Assembly (NCBI RefSeq): GCF_963676665.1
Contig: NZ_OY781368.1
Coordinates: forward strand, 1 to 64,000
DNA: 64,000 nucleotides
Origin: an uncultured Tolumonas sp.
GTDB lineage: Bacteria > Pseudomonadota > Gammaproteobacteria > Enterobacterales > Aeromonadaceae
Direction: 5' to 3'
Under the pieces are notes generated by a model. That model saw only the letters and a program-made list of their open reading frames with translations. It had not been told where the DNA came from and did not search any database. Shown here piece by piece: positions 46,996-57,177 of the stretch (its first letter is position 1; every line of letters begins with the position of its first letter). The position numbers and the translations under genes are program-made.

Positions 46996-48060
46996 GGAAG
47001 GTGCGAATAAGTCCTCAATGTGAGATCATATTGCCATCCTGTTGACCATCGGATCGGTTAAATCATGGAACATCAACTCACCTTCGCTGATAGCGAGTTC
47101 TCAAGTAAACGTCGTCAAACCCGTAAAGAAATATTTCTTTCCAGAATGGATGCTTTATTACCATGGGCGATGCTTTTGGATGTTATTGAACCTGTTTATC
47201 CAAAAGCTGGAAACGGTCGTCAATCTTATCCGTTGCAAACCATGTTTCGGATCCATTGTTTACAGCATTGGTATAACTTGAGCGACGGCGCCATGGAAGA
47301 CGCACTTTATGAAATTGCATCTATGCGGTTATTTGCACATCTGTCTCTGGATGGCGCAATTCCAGATCGGACAACGATCATGAACTTTCGCCACTTACTG
47401 GAACAACATCAATTAGCTCGGCAACTACTTGAGACCATCAACCAATGGCTGACGGATAGTGGTGTCATGATGAAACAAGGAACGCTGGTTGATGCCACAA
47501 TTATTGAAGCACCGACATCTACAAAAAATAAACAAAATCAGCGTGATCCGGAAATGCACCAAACCAAGAAAGGCAATCAATGGCATTTTGGAATGAAAGC
47601 TCATATTGGCGTTGATGCGAAAAGTGGTTTGACGCATACGTTGGTGACAACGGCCGCCCATGAACATGACCTGAACCAGCTAGAAAACTTATTACACGGG
47701 CAAGAAGAATTTGTCTCAGCCGATGCTGGTTATCAAGGTGCAGAGAAACGCGAAGCTTTAAAAGAAGTCGATGTTGACTGGCTGATAGCGGAGCGTCCAG
47801 GCAAAGTTAGAACCCTAAAACAGCATCCACGACTGAATAAAGTTGCCATACGCATTGAATATTTGAAAGCCAGCATCCGCGCAAAGGTTGAACATCCATT
47901 CCGGATCATCAAACAGCAATTTGGTTTTGTAAAAGCCCGATACAAAGGGTTGGCAAAAAATGACAACCAATTAGCGATGTTATTTGCGCTGGTGAATATG
48001 GTTTGAGTCGATCAAATGTTGCGATATAGCCGAAGTGTATCTGAAATCCGGTAATAAGCC
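46996..48060 (+). mobile_element. IS5-group element lacking its right end
   Basis: The left end GGAAGGTGCGAATAAG, preceded by CTAG, is the IS5 terminal repeat, and the transposase gene follows at the IS5 distance. No matching CTTATTCGCACC sequence was found downstream to 48547, so the right end is lost or too changed to see. The exact right limit is a guess. The region 48061-48547 holds no gene. Confidence 0.75.
47065..48006 (+). CDS. IS5-group transposase, slightly truncated
   Basis: The 313-residue protein follows IS5 transposase nearly throughout: '[29 protein letters not shown]', catalytic Asp in '[13 protein letters not shown]', Asp in '[15 protein letters not shown]', Glu in '[26 protein letters not shown]'. 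It stops at 'ALVNMV' with TGA, after which the frame continues 'VDQMLR', matching the 'ADQMIRQW' tail of IS5. The stop thus removes about 13-17 residues. With the missing right end, the element is probably immobile. Confidence 0.9.
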   Translation: MEHQLTFADSEFSSKRRQTRKEIFLSRMDALLPWAMLLDVIEPVYPKAGNGRQSYPLQTMFRIHCLQHWYNLSDGAMEDALYEIASMRLFAHLSLDGAIPDRTTIMNFRHLLEQHQLARQLLETINQWLTDSGVMMKQGTLVDATIIEAPTSTKNKQNQRDPEMHQTKKGNQWHFGMKAHIGVDAKSGLTHTLVTTAAHEHDLNQLENLLHGQEEFVSADAGYQGAEKREALKEVDVDWLIAERPGKVRTLKQHPRLNKVAIRIEYLKASIRAKVEHPFRIIKQQFGFVKARYKGLAKNDNQLAMLFALVNMV

Positions 48061-48553
48061 GGAAATCCCCCCAAAGAGAGGGAGAGTTGTTCCATAAATG
48101 AGTATTTTTGAAAATTATTGAGACAATAAACTCAAATTGAGAGATGTTGAATTAATAAAGACCATATCCATAACTTGTTCGCATATTCCCTAGGCCTCTG
48201 TAATCCAAATAGCTTGGTGAACTCAGTCGGTTGTCATCAACTGTAATATATTCGAATATAATTTCCCTCATCTAAGCACGAGGTTCGAATTTTTTCCATT
48301 GATGGCTTCGACCTTCAAACTATGGAAAAGCTTTCTGAACAGGCATTGTCGTAGCAACAGCCTTTTGTATTCATTTACATATCAATTAGTAGTCACGTAG
48401 TAATGTTTGTTAATCGTGAGAACAACATTGGTTTTCTAGATCAATAATTATGTTTAGTAATGGAATTCTCAAGATCCATTTTCAGAATAATCATTCTCAT
48501 CCAAATTGAGGATAATCCCATCTAGTGATTAGAAATCATCATGTGGGATGGGA

Positions 48554-49792
48554 ATGAATAGAAGTACAGCCATTGAACCCAGTAAAGAGATCTCAACACT
48601 ATTACTGGTTGTGCTGGCAACCGGTGCAGGTTTAGCAGTAGCTTCTCTGTATTATTGCCAGCCGCTGTTGGGGATCCTTGGGCAATCAATATCCGCATCC
48701 ACAAAAGAAGTGGGATATATCCCAACATTTACTCAACTGGGTTATGCCTTAGGCATGCTGTTGTTAACGCCCCTGGGTGATCGGTATGATCGCCGTAACG
48801 TGATCTCGTTGAAAGGACTGCTTTTAATTGGCGCACTCTCCTTTACTGCAATGTCACAAAACATCACCTATCTATGTATTGCCAGCTTTCTGATCGGTTT
48901 AATGGCGACGTTAGCACAGGATATTGTTCCTGCGGCGGCGGCATTATCAGCCCCCGAAAGTCGGGGAAAAAATATCGGTAAAATCATGACGGGGTTATTG
49001 CTGGGTATTTTGTTATCCAGAGCCGTGAGCGGCTTTATGGCGGAATGGTTTGGCTGGCGCGGTATCTTTATTGTTGCCGCGCTCGCGATGTTACTGGTGA
49101 TCATTATTTTGCGCCGTGTATTACCAAAATTTACACCTACGGTCACCTTAAAATACAGTGAGCTTATATTATCGGTATTCGGTTTGTTAGCGAAGTCTGC
49201 GGTATTAAGAAAGGCCGCTTTGGCTCAAGGGTTATTGGGTGTTTCATTCAGTGCATTCTGGTCTATTTTGGCCGTGATGCTCTATGACAAACCCTTTCAT
49301 ATGGGTAGCACTACCGCGGGTTTATTTGGTCTGGCGGGGGCATTTGGTGCATTAATGGCACCTGTTTTCGGTAAATTTGCGGATCGGATCGGGGCAGAAA
49401 AAGTCACGCATATGGGTACACTGTCTGTCGCAGTTTCTTTTATCCTCATGTTTCTGTTTTCACTGTTGAACGTCGGTATTTATATCAAATTAGCCATATT
49501 AGCATTGACCACCATCATATTTGATATGGGGGTGCAGGCTACCTTTATCGCGCACCAATCGATCATTTATAAAGTGGACCCGACCGCATTAAGTCGTCTG
49601 AATGCCATTATCGTTGTTGGGGCATTTACCGGAATGTCCATAGGTGGATTTATTGGTAGTCAGCTCTATGTCAGTTGGGGATGGCCAGCGGTTACACTTT
49701 TGGCCATGACTGCGGCAATTTTAGCGTTTATCACTCGGATCCTGCCCGAAAAAACAACGGATAAAACCCTGCAACCAGACCGTATCAATTAA
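48554..49792 (+). CDS. MFS transporter (AraJ/YbjJ-like efflux type)
   Basis: The protein of about 412 residues has twelve predicted membrane helices and the MFS loop 'LTPLGDRYDRRNVISLKG' between helices 2 and 3. 'YYCQPLLGILGQSI' in helix 1 is typical of this exporter subgroup. I use the second ATG (48554), which has GGGATGGGA in front; 48548 is possible. It is convergent with the LysR gene at 49854. The substrate is unknown. Confidence 0.87.
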   Translation: MNRSTAIEPSKEISTLLLVVLATGAGLAVASLYYCQPLLGILGQSISASTKEVGYIPTFTQLGYALGMLLLTPLGDRYDRRNVISLKGLLLIGALSFTAMSQNITYLCIASFLIGLMATLAQDIVPAAAALSAPESRGKNIGKIMTGLLLGILLSRAVSGFMAEWFGWRGIFIVAALAMLLVIIILRRVLPKFTPTVTLKYSELILSVFGLLAKSAVLRKAALAQGLLGVSFSAFWSILAVMLYDKPFHMGSTTAGLFGLAGAFGALMAPVFGKFADRIGAEKVTHMGTLSVAVSFILMFLFSLLNVGIYIKLAILALTTIIFDMGVQATFIAHQSIIYKVDPTALSRLNAIIVVGAFTGMSIGGFIGSQLYVSWGWPAVTLLAMTAAILAFITRILPEKTTDKTLQPDRIN

Positions 49793-49853
49793 ACAGCGCC
49801 ATCCCTTGGCATGAACACGGTGATTAACGTTTCATGCTTAGGTTGATCTGCCA

Positions 49854-50777
49854 TCAGCCTATTGCTCTTTCATAATTTGTTGGGAAAAAAGTGGGATCAG
49901 AAAAGCATGCCACGAACTGGTCATAAACGATCCGGACACGAGGTGGCACTGGACCACTCTGGGGGCGGTATATAAATAGATCCCAAGGTGTATTGATTGA
50001 AAATGCGGATAAAACGGGGATCAATTCTCCAGAGTTGATATACGGAGCCGCTAAATATACGGGCAGTTGTCCAAATCCTTTTCCAGTGAGTACTGCTTGG
50101 AATTCAGACTCGGCATCATCACTGATAAAAGCCGGATTTTGAGGGGTGAATTTGATCTTATTATTAAAAAACCAGGGCCAAATATGATTTCTGGTTTGAT
50201 CAAATAATGCGGTTGTTGGTAATCGTTTCAGGTCGTCAATCGATTGCGGAATACCATATTTATTCACTAACGCTTTGTGGCCTACCACGACTAGATTAAC
50301 TTTAGTCACCGAGCGGGCAATAAACCGGGTGTCGGTAATAATAGAGCCGACGCGAATACCAATATCTATCTGATCTTCAACTACATCAGAAATAAAATTA
50401 GAGAACCTGAGATCAAAATGAATATCCGGATTGGTTTTATTTATTTTATCTATGATAGGAAGAATAAAGCGTTTTGCCATGATCGGCGGGGCGGTAATTT
50501 TCACCATCAGATTATCAGCTTGAATTTTATTTTGAAAAACATCTTCAACGATTGAAATAGCATTCTTGGCTTGAGCGTAAAACAATTCACCATATGTGGT
50601 TATTTTTACGCTGCGAGTACTACGGACAAACAAAATTTCACCGAGTTCCGTCTCTAATTCTTTAATGCAACGAGAAACAACTTGTGGCGATACATTTAGT
50701 TTGATCGCCGTTTCTTTAAAAGTTTGCCGTTCTGCGGCAGCGCAAAATATTTTCAAATAATCCAATTTGTTAAACAT
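49854..50777 (-). CDS. LysR-family transcriptional regulator
   Basis: The 307-residue protein has the winged helix-turn-helix 'KLDYLKIFCAAAERQTFKETAIKLNVSPQVVSRCIKELETELGEILFVRSTRSVKIT' at the N-terminus and a standard substrate-binding-like effector domain. It is divergent from the alpha/beta hydrolase gene at 50910, with 132 bases between them, so it probably controls the 50.9-57.0 kb run. The effector is unknown. Confidence 0.9.
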   Translation of the reverse strand: MFNKLDYLKIFCAAAERQTFKETAIKLNVSPQVVSRCIKELETELGEILFVRSTRSVKITTYGELFYAQAKNAISIVEDVFQNKIQADNLMVKITAPPIMAKRFILPIIDKINKTNPDIHFDLRFSNFISDVVEDQIDIGIRVGSIITDTRFIARSVTKVNLVVVGHKALVNKYGIPQSIDDLKRLPTTALFDQTRNHIWPWFFNNKIKFTPQNPAFISDDAESEFQAVLTGKGFGQLPVYLAAPYINSGELIPVLSAFSINTPWDLFIYRPQSGPVPPRVRIVYDQFVACFSDPTFFPTNYERAIG

Positions 50778-50909
50778 AAATAGTTACCCGCTGAATTGAT
50801 TGGCCTATTACGTTCCAGGCCATGGTCATTTGCCATGATTTCAAGATCATACATATGCCAACGTGAAGTCAAGATGACTGAGTTAATTAAGATAATACAG
50901 GAGTAAAAA

Positions 50910-51971
50910 ATGAAATCGACACCATGGTTCTTGTTGTTGGCGACGTTGTTATCTACTTCCGTCTCATTGGCTGCTGAAGCAACGCATAAAACAGACACTG
51001 AGCGACACATACCGGCTCACACGTTACCGGTGCCCAACACCGTCAGTCCTCAACTGCAAGCAATGATTGCTGCGGGAACACTGCCAGTCTGGAATGTTCA
51101 CCCTCAATCGGTGACAGAATGGAAAAATTGGGTGAAAAAATGGGAAGCCGTTTCAATGAAAGTGCTGCCAGAACTGCGAGAGAAAATGGGGGTGACAGTC
51201 ACACCGAGTGTAATTGCCGGGGTTCAGGTGTTTACGGTAATACCCAAAACGATCACTGAAAATAATCGTGATCGATTGCTGCTCTATGTTCACGGTGGTG
51301 GTTATGTGCTCTTTCCGGGCGAGTCAGGCACATCAGAGGCCATCATGATGGCGAGCCATGACCACATTAAAGTGGTCGCGATTGATTATCGTATGCCTCC
51401 GGATTTTCCTTATCCAGCCGGTTTAAACGATGTGATGTCTGTATATAAGGAAATTGTAAAAACAACCGATCCGAAAAAACTGGCTATTTTCGGCACTTCT
51501 GCGGGCGGCGGTATGTTGTTGTCGATGGTCTTGCGGGCAAAAGATGAAGGACTTCCATTGCCGGGTGCGATTGCTGCAGGAACACCGTGGTCAGATCTGA
51601 CTAATACCGGTGACAGCTATTATACGAATGAGAACGTCGACAATGTGTTGGTGACTAACAATGGCCTGATTAGAGAGTTAGCAAACCTCTATGCACACGG
51701 TCATGATCTTAAAGACCCGTTCATCTCACCGGTTTATGGCGACATGCATGGCTTTCCGCCGACGATTCTTACTTCAGGAACACGCGATCTGTTTCTCAGT
51801 AATACTGTGCGGGTACACCGCAAATTGAGAGAAGCAGGAAGTATTGCCGATCTGATTGTATTTGAAGGCATGTCGCATGCGCAGTACATGATGTTGTCGC
51901 CTGATGCACCCGAGAGCCAGCAATATTTTTCAGAACTCAGTGCTTTTTTTGATAAACATTTAGCCAAATAG
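50910..51971 (+). CDS. Secreted alpha/beta hydrolase (HSL-type esterase)
   Basis: The 353-residue protein has a signal peptide cleaved near 'SVSLAAEA', so it should act in the periplasm. It carries the HSL-family oxyanion motif 'YVHGGGYVLFPG', the nucleophile elbow 'FGTSAGGGM' and a His in 'EGMSHAQYM'. A GGAG site precedes the ATG. It is the first gene of a six-gene plus-strand run. It presumably splits an ester; the substrate is not known. Confidence 0.87.
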   Translation: MKSTPWFLLLATLLSTSVSLAAEATHKTDTERHIPAHTLPVPNTVSPQLQAMIAAGTLPVWNVHPQSVTEWKNWVKKWEAVSMKVLPELREKMGVTVTPSVIAGVQVFTVIPKTITENNRDRLLLYVHGGGYVLFPGESGTSEAIMMASHDHIKVVAIDYRMPPDFPYPAGLNDVMSVYKEIVKTTDPKKLAIFGTSAGGGMLLSMVLRAKDEGLPLPGAIAAGTPWSDLTNTGDSYYTNENVDNVLVTNNGLIRELANLYAHGHDLKDPFISPVYGDMHGFPPTILTSGTRDLFLSNTVRVHRKLREAGSIADLIVFEGMSHAQYMMLSPDAPESQQYFSELSAFFDKHLAK

Positions 51972-52044
51972 ACGATGACAAAGCCGCATCATACGTTTGA
52001 ATTGATGTGCTTTTTCAATTCGCACCCACATGGAAAATAAAATA

Positions 52045-52779
52045 ATGTCGGATTCATCTATTTCAAGCTCAACCCCTACGACTGCCTTAAGCGCGTTGTA
52101 CAGTGTTGCTCCTGCTTTGGAACGATACACTCAAGATGCCATTATTAATGGTATATGGATGCGTCCTGATTTATCTGCGCGTGATCGCAGCATCGTAACC
52201 ATCGCAGCACTAGTGGCTCGCAAGCAGACCCACGCGATGCATCATTATTTCACTAAAGCACTGGATCATGATGTCAAACCGGCGGAGATCTCAGAGATTA
52301 TTACGCATATGGCATTTTATGCTGGCTGGCCCAATGCGTTTGCCGCAATACCTGTTTTGCATACGATTTTTGAAGAGCGAGGAATTGGTTTAGACCAATT
52401 ACCGGAGAGTTTACCGGAACTCCTTCCTTTAGATCTGCTGGCTGAACAACAGCGAGCTGATTATGCACAGGAGAATTTGGGGGCCGTGAGTCAGATCTTT
52501 CTGGATCAGACTACCGAGTTGATGTTCAAAGATCTTTGGTTGCGCCCAGCTTTATCCATGCGAGATCGACTGATAGTGGTTATTAGTTCATTGATTGCAT
52601 CAGGCAGAGGTGTGCAGTTTCTTCCGTTCTATCTAACGAAAGCGATGTCGCAAGGTTTAACAAAGATACAAGTTTCAGAAATGCTGGCCCATCTGGCGTT
52701 CTATGTAGGTTGGCCAACCGTCTTTTCGGCATCGTTTATCGTCAAAGAGTTTTATGACACGCAGGGCGCTGAAAAATAA
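52045..52779 (+). CDS. Carboxymuconolactone decarboxylase-family protein, two domains
   Basis: The protein of about 244 residues (ATG at 52045; 52030 is possible) carries two CMD domains. 'MRPDLSARDRSIVTIAALVA' and 'LRPALSMRDRLIVVISSLIA' open them and 'ISEIITHMAFYAGWPNAFAA' and 'VSEMLAHLAFYVGWPTVFSA' close them, showing internal duplication. The AhpD-type CxxC is absent, so peroxidase activity is unlikely. Function is unclear. Confidence 0.85.
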   Translation: MSDSSISSSTPTTALSALYSVAPALERYTQDAIINGIWMRPDLSARDRSIVTIAALVARKQTHAMHHYFTKALDHDVKPAEISEIITHMAFYAGWPNAFAAIPVLHTIFEERGIGLDQLPESLPELLPLDLLAEQQRADYAQENLGAVSQIFLDQTTELMFKDLWLRPALSMRDRLIVVISSLIASGRGVQFLPFYLTKAMSQGLTKIQVSEMLAHLAFYVGWPTVFSASFIVKEFYDTQGAEK

Positions 52780-52848
52780 GAACATCTGAGCGTATAGCGT
52801 CAGTGCGATTTATGTGCTTTTAAAAACAGCCCCACAAAAGGATATAAA

Positions 52849-53829
52849 ATGGAATACGTTAAATTTGGAAATACCGGGTTAGATGTATCACGTATTTGTC
52901 TGGGATGTATGAGCTTCGGCGATCCGGAACGATGGCTGCATTCATGGGTTCTTCAGGAAGAAGGCAGCCGTGAAGTTATCAAAAAAGCATTGGATTTAGG
53001 CATCAATTTCTTCGATACGGCGAATGTGTATTCGTTAGGCGTCAGCGAGGAAATTCTTGGACGAGCCATCAAAAATTATGCAAATAGGGATGAGGTCGTC
53101 ATTGCCACCAAATTGCATGGTCGAATGCATCAAGGTGCTAATGGTGCCGGTCTTTCCCGAAAGACCATCATGAGCGAAATTGATAAAAGCCTGAAGCGAT
53201 TGAATATGGATTATATCGATCTCTACATTATTCATCGTTGGGATTACAACACCCCTATTGAAGAGACAATGGCCGCATTACACGATGTAGTCAAAGCCGG
53301 TAAAGCACGCTATATCGGTGCATCAGCAATGTACGCTTGGCAATTCCAGAAAGCGCAATATGTGGCAGAAAAGAATGGCTGGACACGTTTCGTTTCCATG
53401 CAAAACCACATGAATCTTATCTATCGTGAAGAAGAAAGAGAGATGTTGCCACTTTGCCGAGATCAAAAAATAGCCGTAACGCCTTACAGCCCACTAGCAT
53501 CCGGTCGATTAACCCGAGATTTATCAGAAACAACTAAACGGTCAGAATCCGATCAAATTGCAAAAAGTAAATATGATGCAACATTTGAAGCTGACAAATT
53601 GGTCATTGATCGTTTGGCTGAAATCGCTGAAAAACGAAATATCCCACGTGCACAGATTGCTCTCGCTTGGTTATTACACAAAGAGCCGGTTGTTTCACCT
53701 ATCATTGGTGCAACAAAAATATCTCAATTGGACACTGCCGTTGAGGCGCTTTCAGTGAAATTATCCACTGAAGAAATCACATATATGGAAGAGCCGTATA
53801 TTCCGCATAACATCGTTGGATTTAATTAA
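52849..53829 (+). CDS. Aldo/keto reductase
   Basis: The 326-residue protein shows the AKR tetrad: Asp in 'NFFDTANVYS', Tyr in the same motif, Lys in 'VVIATKLHG' and His in 'YIIHRWDY'. The NADPH-site 'SPIIGATKISQLD' is present near the end. It resembles the YajO/Tas-like group. AAAAGGA precedes the start. It likely reduces aldehydes or ketones with NADPH. Confidence 0.92.
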   Translation: MEYVKFGNTGLDVSRICLGCMSFGDPERWLHSWVLQEEGSREVIKKALDLGINFFDTANVYSLGVSEEILGRAIKNYANRDEVVIATKLHGRMHQGANGAGLSRKTIMSEIDKSLKRLNMDYIDLYIIHRWDYNTPIEETMAALHDVVKAGKARYIGASAMYAWQFQKAQYVAEKNGWTRFVSMQNHMNLIYREEEREMLPLCRDQKIAVTPYSPLASGRLTRDLSETTKRSESDQIAKSKYDATFEADKLVIDRLAEIAEKRNIPRAQIALAWLLHKEPVVSPIIGATKISQLDTAVEALSVKLSTEEITYMEEPYIPHNIVGFN

Positions 53830-53863
53830 CTGAGATTACTCGAACACGAATAATAATATGCGA

Positions 53864-53885
53864 AAGCAGCCTTGAAAGGCTGCTT
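53864..53885 (+). terminator. Hairpin after the first aldo/keto reductase gene
   Basis: AAGCAGCC and GGCTGCTT form a perfect 8-bp stem, loop TTGAAA, followed by ATT. It may be a partial terminator splitting the run into two units. Confidence 0.6.
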
Positions 53886-53965
53886 ATTCGAATGATTAAC
53901 ATTAAAAAAACGTCATCTGCCATTTATTTATAATCAGACATACAAACTATTCTTTAAGGATAATT

Positions 53966-55240
53966 ATGAAAGGTTCACAACCTGATTTGTCTGCTGTCGG
54001 ATTTATCCCTCCTCAAAATGAGGACATTGGGCCTAAAAATCGGATAAGAAAACAGGAAGTGTGGGTACTTTTAGTCTTAAGTTTACTCATGTCATTTTCA
54101 TCGATTTCAACAGATCTCTATTTACCGGCTATGCCAATAATGAGTCGCGATCTTCTTGCTTTTTCGGGTGGGATTGAACTGACTATTTCCGCATTTTTGA
54201 TTGGCTTTAGCTTAGGTCAATTGCTGTGGGGCCCATTAGGTGATCGTTACGGGCGCAAGTTACCGATTATGGTCGGGCTGATTTTATTTGTATTGGGTGC
54301 GGCGGGATGCGCGATGTCAGCAACGATCAATCAATTGATTGGATGGCGCATTATTCAGGCTATCGGGGCTTGTTCTGGTCCTGTGCTAGCCAGAGCGATG
54401 CTCCGTGATTTGTATTCACGCGAAAAATCAGCGCAAATGCTATCGACCTTGATCTTGGTTATGGGGATCGCGCCTTTAGTTGGACCTTTGCTCGGCGGTC
54501 AGATTCTCATAATTTGGTCATGGCATGCAATTTTTTGGATATTAGCCGGGTTTGGTGGTTTAGCCGGCATTGCCTTGCTCTCTATTCCAGAAACATTGTC
54601 GGTTGACAAACGAACGGTCGAGCCGCTCATGACTGCGTTCAAAGACTATTTTGTTCAATTAAAAAATCCGCAGTTGATTGGATATATAGCTTCCGGCGCT
54701 TTCTTTTATGCCGGTATTTATGCCTACGTCGCTGGGTCGCCAGCGGTATATATCGATTTTTACCATGTATCTCCTCAAGCTTATGGCTGGTTGTTTGCTC
54801 TGAATGTGATGGGTCTCATGGTTATCAATCTCTTTAATTCTCAGCTCGTTTTGAAACTCGGTATTGACCGGTTGTTTTATATCGGCACCTGGGTCACTGC
54901 AGCATCAGGGATCATGTTGGTGGTGAATGTTTGGTTTAGGTTGGGTGGGATCGCGGGTGTGGCGGTGCCTTTACTCATTTTTATCGCAATGAATGGATTG
55001 ATCGTCGCCAACTCGGTGGCTAGTGCTCTTGATTTGGCACCACAAAAAGCCGGAACTACATCATCACTTATTGGTGCTATGCACTATGGTTCAGGCGTGA
55101 TCAGTGCCGCTATCTTAAGCGTTTTTGCAGATGGGACACCATGGGCGATGAGCGCGATTATTGCGGTGGCAGGCATTGGCAGTTTGGTGTCAGCAACATT
55201 ACTAAGGCAATCGCGAAAGCACAATGGATATAGAAATTAA
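53966..55240 (+). CDS. MFS drug exporter, Bcr/CflA-type
   Basis: The 424-residue protein has twelve predicted helices and the Bcr/CflA features 'SSISTDLYLPAMPIMSRDL' in helix 1 and 'LLWGPLGDRYGRKLPIM' in loop 2-3, plus 'RIIQAIGACSGPVLARAMLRDLYS'. This family exports bicyclomycin, chloramphenicol, sulfonamides and similar drugs by proton antiport. AAGGA stands before the ATG. Its place in a detoxification run suggests export of an aromatic or electrophilic compound. Confidence 0.9.
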   Translation: MKGSQPDLSAVGFIPPQNEDIGPKNRIRKQEVWVLLVLSLLMSFSSISTDLYLPAMPIMSRDLLAFSGGIELTISAFLIGFSLGQLLWGPLGDRYGRKLPIMVGLILFVLGAAGCAMSATINQLIGWRIIQAIGACSGPVLARAMLRDLYSREKSAQMLSTLILVMGIAPLVGPLLGGQILIIWSWHAIFWILAGFGGLAGIALLSIPETLSVDKRTVEPLMTAFKDYFVQLKNPQLIGYIASGAFFYAGIYAYVAGSPAVYIDFYHVSPQAYGWLFALNVMGLMVINLFNSQLVLKLGIDRLFYIGTWVTAASGIMLVVNVWFRLGGIAGVAVPLLIFIAMNGLIVANSVASALDLAPQKAGTTSSLIGAMHYGSGVISAAILSVFADGTPWAMSAIIAVAGIGSLVSATLLRQSRKHNGYRN

Positions 55241-55323
55241 TGTGTTCTCATTCTCTCAGCGATGAATAATCTGAAAAAATCGCTTGTGGATGAGTTCGTT
55301 TTTCTCTTAAAAAAGGTGAAATT

Positions 55324-55980
55324 ATGAACAGTAACCAAGAACAGCAATATTCCAGTATCGTCAAAATTTCCGCATTTACCGCGAATGGCAATTTAACTCA
55401 ACTGCACGCCGCGCTCCATGAAGGGCTTGATAATGGGTTAACTATCACTGTAATCAAAGAAGTTTTACTGCAAATGTACGCCTATACCGGGTTCCCTCGA
55501 TGCATCAATAGTGTCAATACCCTGATATCGGTGCTACATGATAGGGAAGAAAGCGGTATTCAGGATGTGCTTGGTGTTTCGTCAAGCCCGTTGCCCACGA
55601 ACAAATCAAGATACGATATCGGTACTGACATTCAAACGATATTAGCTGGAAAACCGATCTTGTTTCCCAAAGGAAGTTACGCCGATTTTATTCCTGAGAT
55701 AGATATCTTTCTGAAAGAGCATCTGTTTGCCGATATCGTGGCCAGAAATGCCGTTAATCTCGAAAAGCGAGAAGTGGCGACTATCGCGGCATTGACTAGT
55801 TTGGGTGGCACAGATCCACAACTGACCTTCCATATTGGGGCCGGATTGAATGTTGGTCTGACTGAAGCACAAGCGACCGCTATTTTTAGCGTCATTGAAT
55901 CTGATGTCGATGCAGAGAAAGGAAAGAATGGATCTCGCATTCTTCAGCAAGTGATCGAAAATCGACAGAAAACCGCTTAA
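55324..55980 (+). CDS. Carboxymuconolactone decarboxylase-family protein
   Basis: The 218-residue protein resembles the first CMD protein of the run: 'VKISAFTANGNLTQLHAALHEGLDNGLTITVIKEVLLQMYAYTGFPRCINSVNTL' in the first half and 'REVATIAALTSLGGTDPQLTFHIGAGLNVGLTEAQ' in the second. The Cys in 'FPRCIN' does not form a CxxC. Such proteins are often beside AKR and cupin genes. The function is unknown. Confidence 0.82.
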   Translation: MNSNQEQQYSSIVKISAFTANGNLTQLHAALHEGLDNGLTITVIKEVLLQMYAYTGFPRCINSVNTLISVLHDREESGIQDVLGVSSSPLPTNKSRYDIGTDIQTILAGKPILFPKGSYADFIPEIDIFLKEHLFADIVARNAVNLEKREVATIAALTSLGGTDPQLTFHIGAGLNVGLTEAQATAIFSVIESDVDAEKGKNGSRILQQVIENRQKTA

Positions 55981-56009
55981 ATAAAACGAACAAAAATCAG
56001 GAATACACA

Positions 56010-57017
56010 ATGAAATATAAGTATTTAGGTCGTAGTGCTTTGCAAGTATCTCCACTCTGTTTAGGGGCGATGATGTTTGGCAATGAAACGGATGAGCCGA
56101 TCTCCAAACGCATTATTCATAAGGCGTATGATCAGGGGATCAATTTTATCGACACTGCGGATGTCTACGCAGGCGGCTTTTCCGAGGAAATAGTCGGCCG
56201 ATCTGTGTCAGCACAGCGAGATGATTGGGTACTTGCGAGCAAATTCAGTTTTCCTAAAGATCCAACGAGACCCAATGCACAAGGTCAATCACGAAAATGG
56301 ATCTACCATTCAGTTGAAAACAGTTTGAAACGTTTAGGCACCGATTTCATTGATATCCTGTATTTCCATCGCGCTATTCCGGGTTTACAGCTGGAAGAGG
56401 GAGTGCGAGCTATCGGTGATCTGATCCGCCAAGGTAAGGTTCGTTATTTTGGTGTCTCTAATTTTGCCGGATGGCGTATTGCCGAGATCTGCCGAATCGC
56501 TGATGCCATCGGTGTCGACAGACCGATTGCCAGTGAACCGCTGTATAATATCGTATCCCGCACCGCTGAAGTTGAGCAACTTCCCGCCGCCGGACATTAT
56601 GGCCTTGGTGTGGTGTCATATAGCCCGTTAGCCAGAGGCGTATTAAGCGGTAAATACGATCTGAATAAACCATTACCGGAAGACAGTCGGGCAGGGCGAG
56701 GCGATAAACGTATCCATCAGACAGAGCTGCGTTCTGAATCGATCGAGATAGCCAGAAAAATCGGGGCTTATGCGGCGGAACGAGGAACTAACTCGATAGC
56801 TTTTGCGCTGGCTTGGGTGCTGAACAATCAACTGGTCACATCAACTATTGCCGGGCCGCGTACTGAAGCGCAATGGGACAGTTACATGGATGCTTTGTCT
56901 ATCAACATCACTGCCGAAGATGAGGCCTTCATTAATAGTCTCGTTGCACCGGGTCATGATTCTACGCCGGGTTATACTGACCCTGGTTATCCGGTAGAAG
57001 GGCGTATTATTATTTAA
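56010..57017 (+). CDS. Aldo/keto reductase
   Basis: The 335-residue protein has the AKR tetrad: Asp in 'NFIDTADVYAGG', Tyr in the same motif, Lys in 'WVLASKFSF' and His in 'ILYFHRAIP'. 'SPLARGVLSGKY' and 'STIAGPRTEAQWDSYM' mark the NADPH site. It is the second AKR in this run and only distantly similar to the first. It begins 29 bases after the CMD gene. Confidence 0.92.
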   Translation: MKYKYLGRSALQVSPLCLGAMMFGNETDEPISKRIIHKAYDQGINFIDTADVYAGGFSEEIVGRSVSAQRDDWVLASKFSFPKDPTRPNAQGQSRKWIYHSVENSLKRLGTDFIDILYFHRAIPGLQLEEGVRAIGDLIRQGKVRYFGVSNFAGWRIAEICRIADAIGVDRPIASEPLYNIVSRTAEVEQLPAAGHYGLGVVSYSPLARGVLSGKYDLNKPLPEDSRAGRGDKRIHQTELRSESIEIARKIGAYAAERGTNSIAFALAWVLNNQLVTSTIAGPRTEAQWDSYMDALSINITAEDEAFINSLVAPGHDSTPGYTDPGYPVEGRIII

Positions 57018-57143
57018 TTGCTCAGTTATAAAGATGAATAATATATATCGCTAACTTTAAATATTCAGAGTTAGTAATAGCTGTTTTATCTATATGAACG
57101 TACCTACTCAAAATCGCCAAAACAGGGTGGTGGTCAGCTTGGC

Positions 57144-57177
57144 ACCACCTCATTTTGGCGCAAACAAATGAGGTGGT
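57144..57177. repeat. 12-bp inverted repeat near tRNA-Val
   Basis: ACCACCTCATTT and AAATGAGGTGGT are perfect inverted repeats around a 10-base loop, located 170 bases past the 3' end of the minus-strand tRNA-Val. The same bases also pair with GGTGGTG at 57126-57132, so two alternative hairpins are possible. The surrounding 57098-57334 stays open on the plus strand but has no start codon. Confidence 0.5.
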
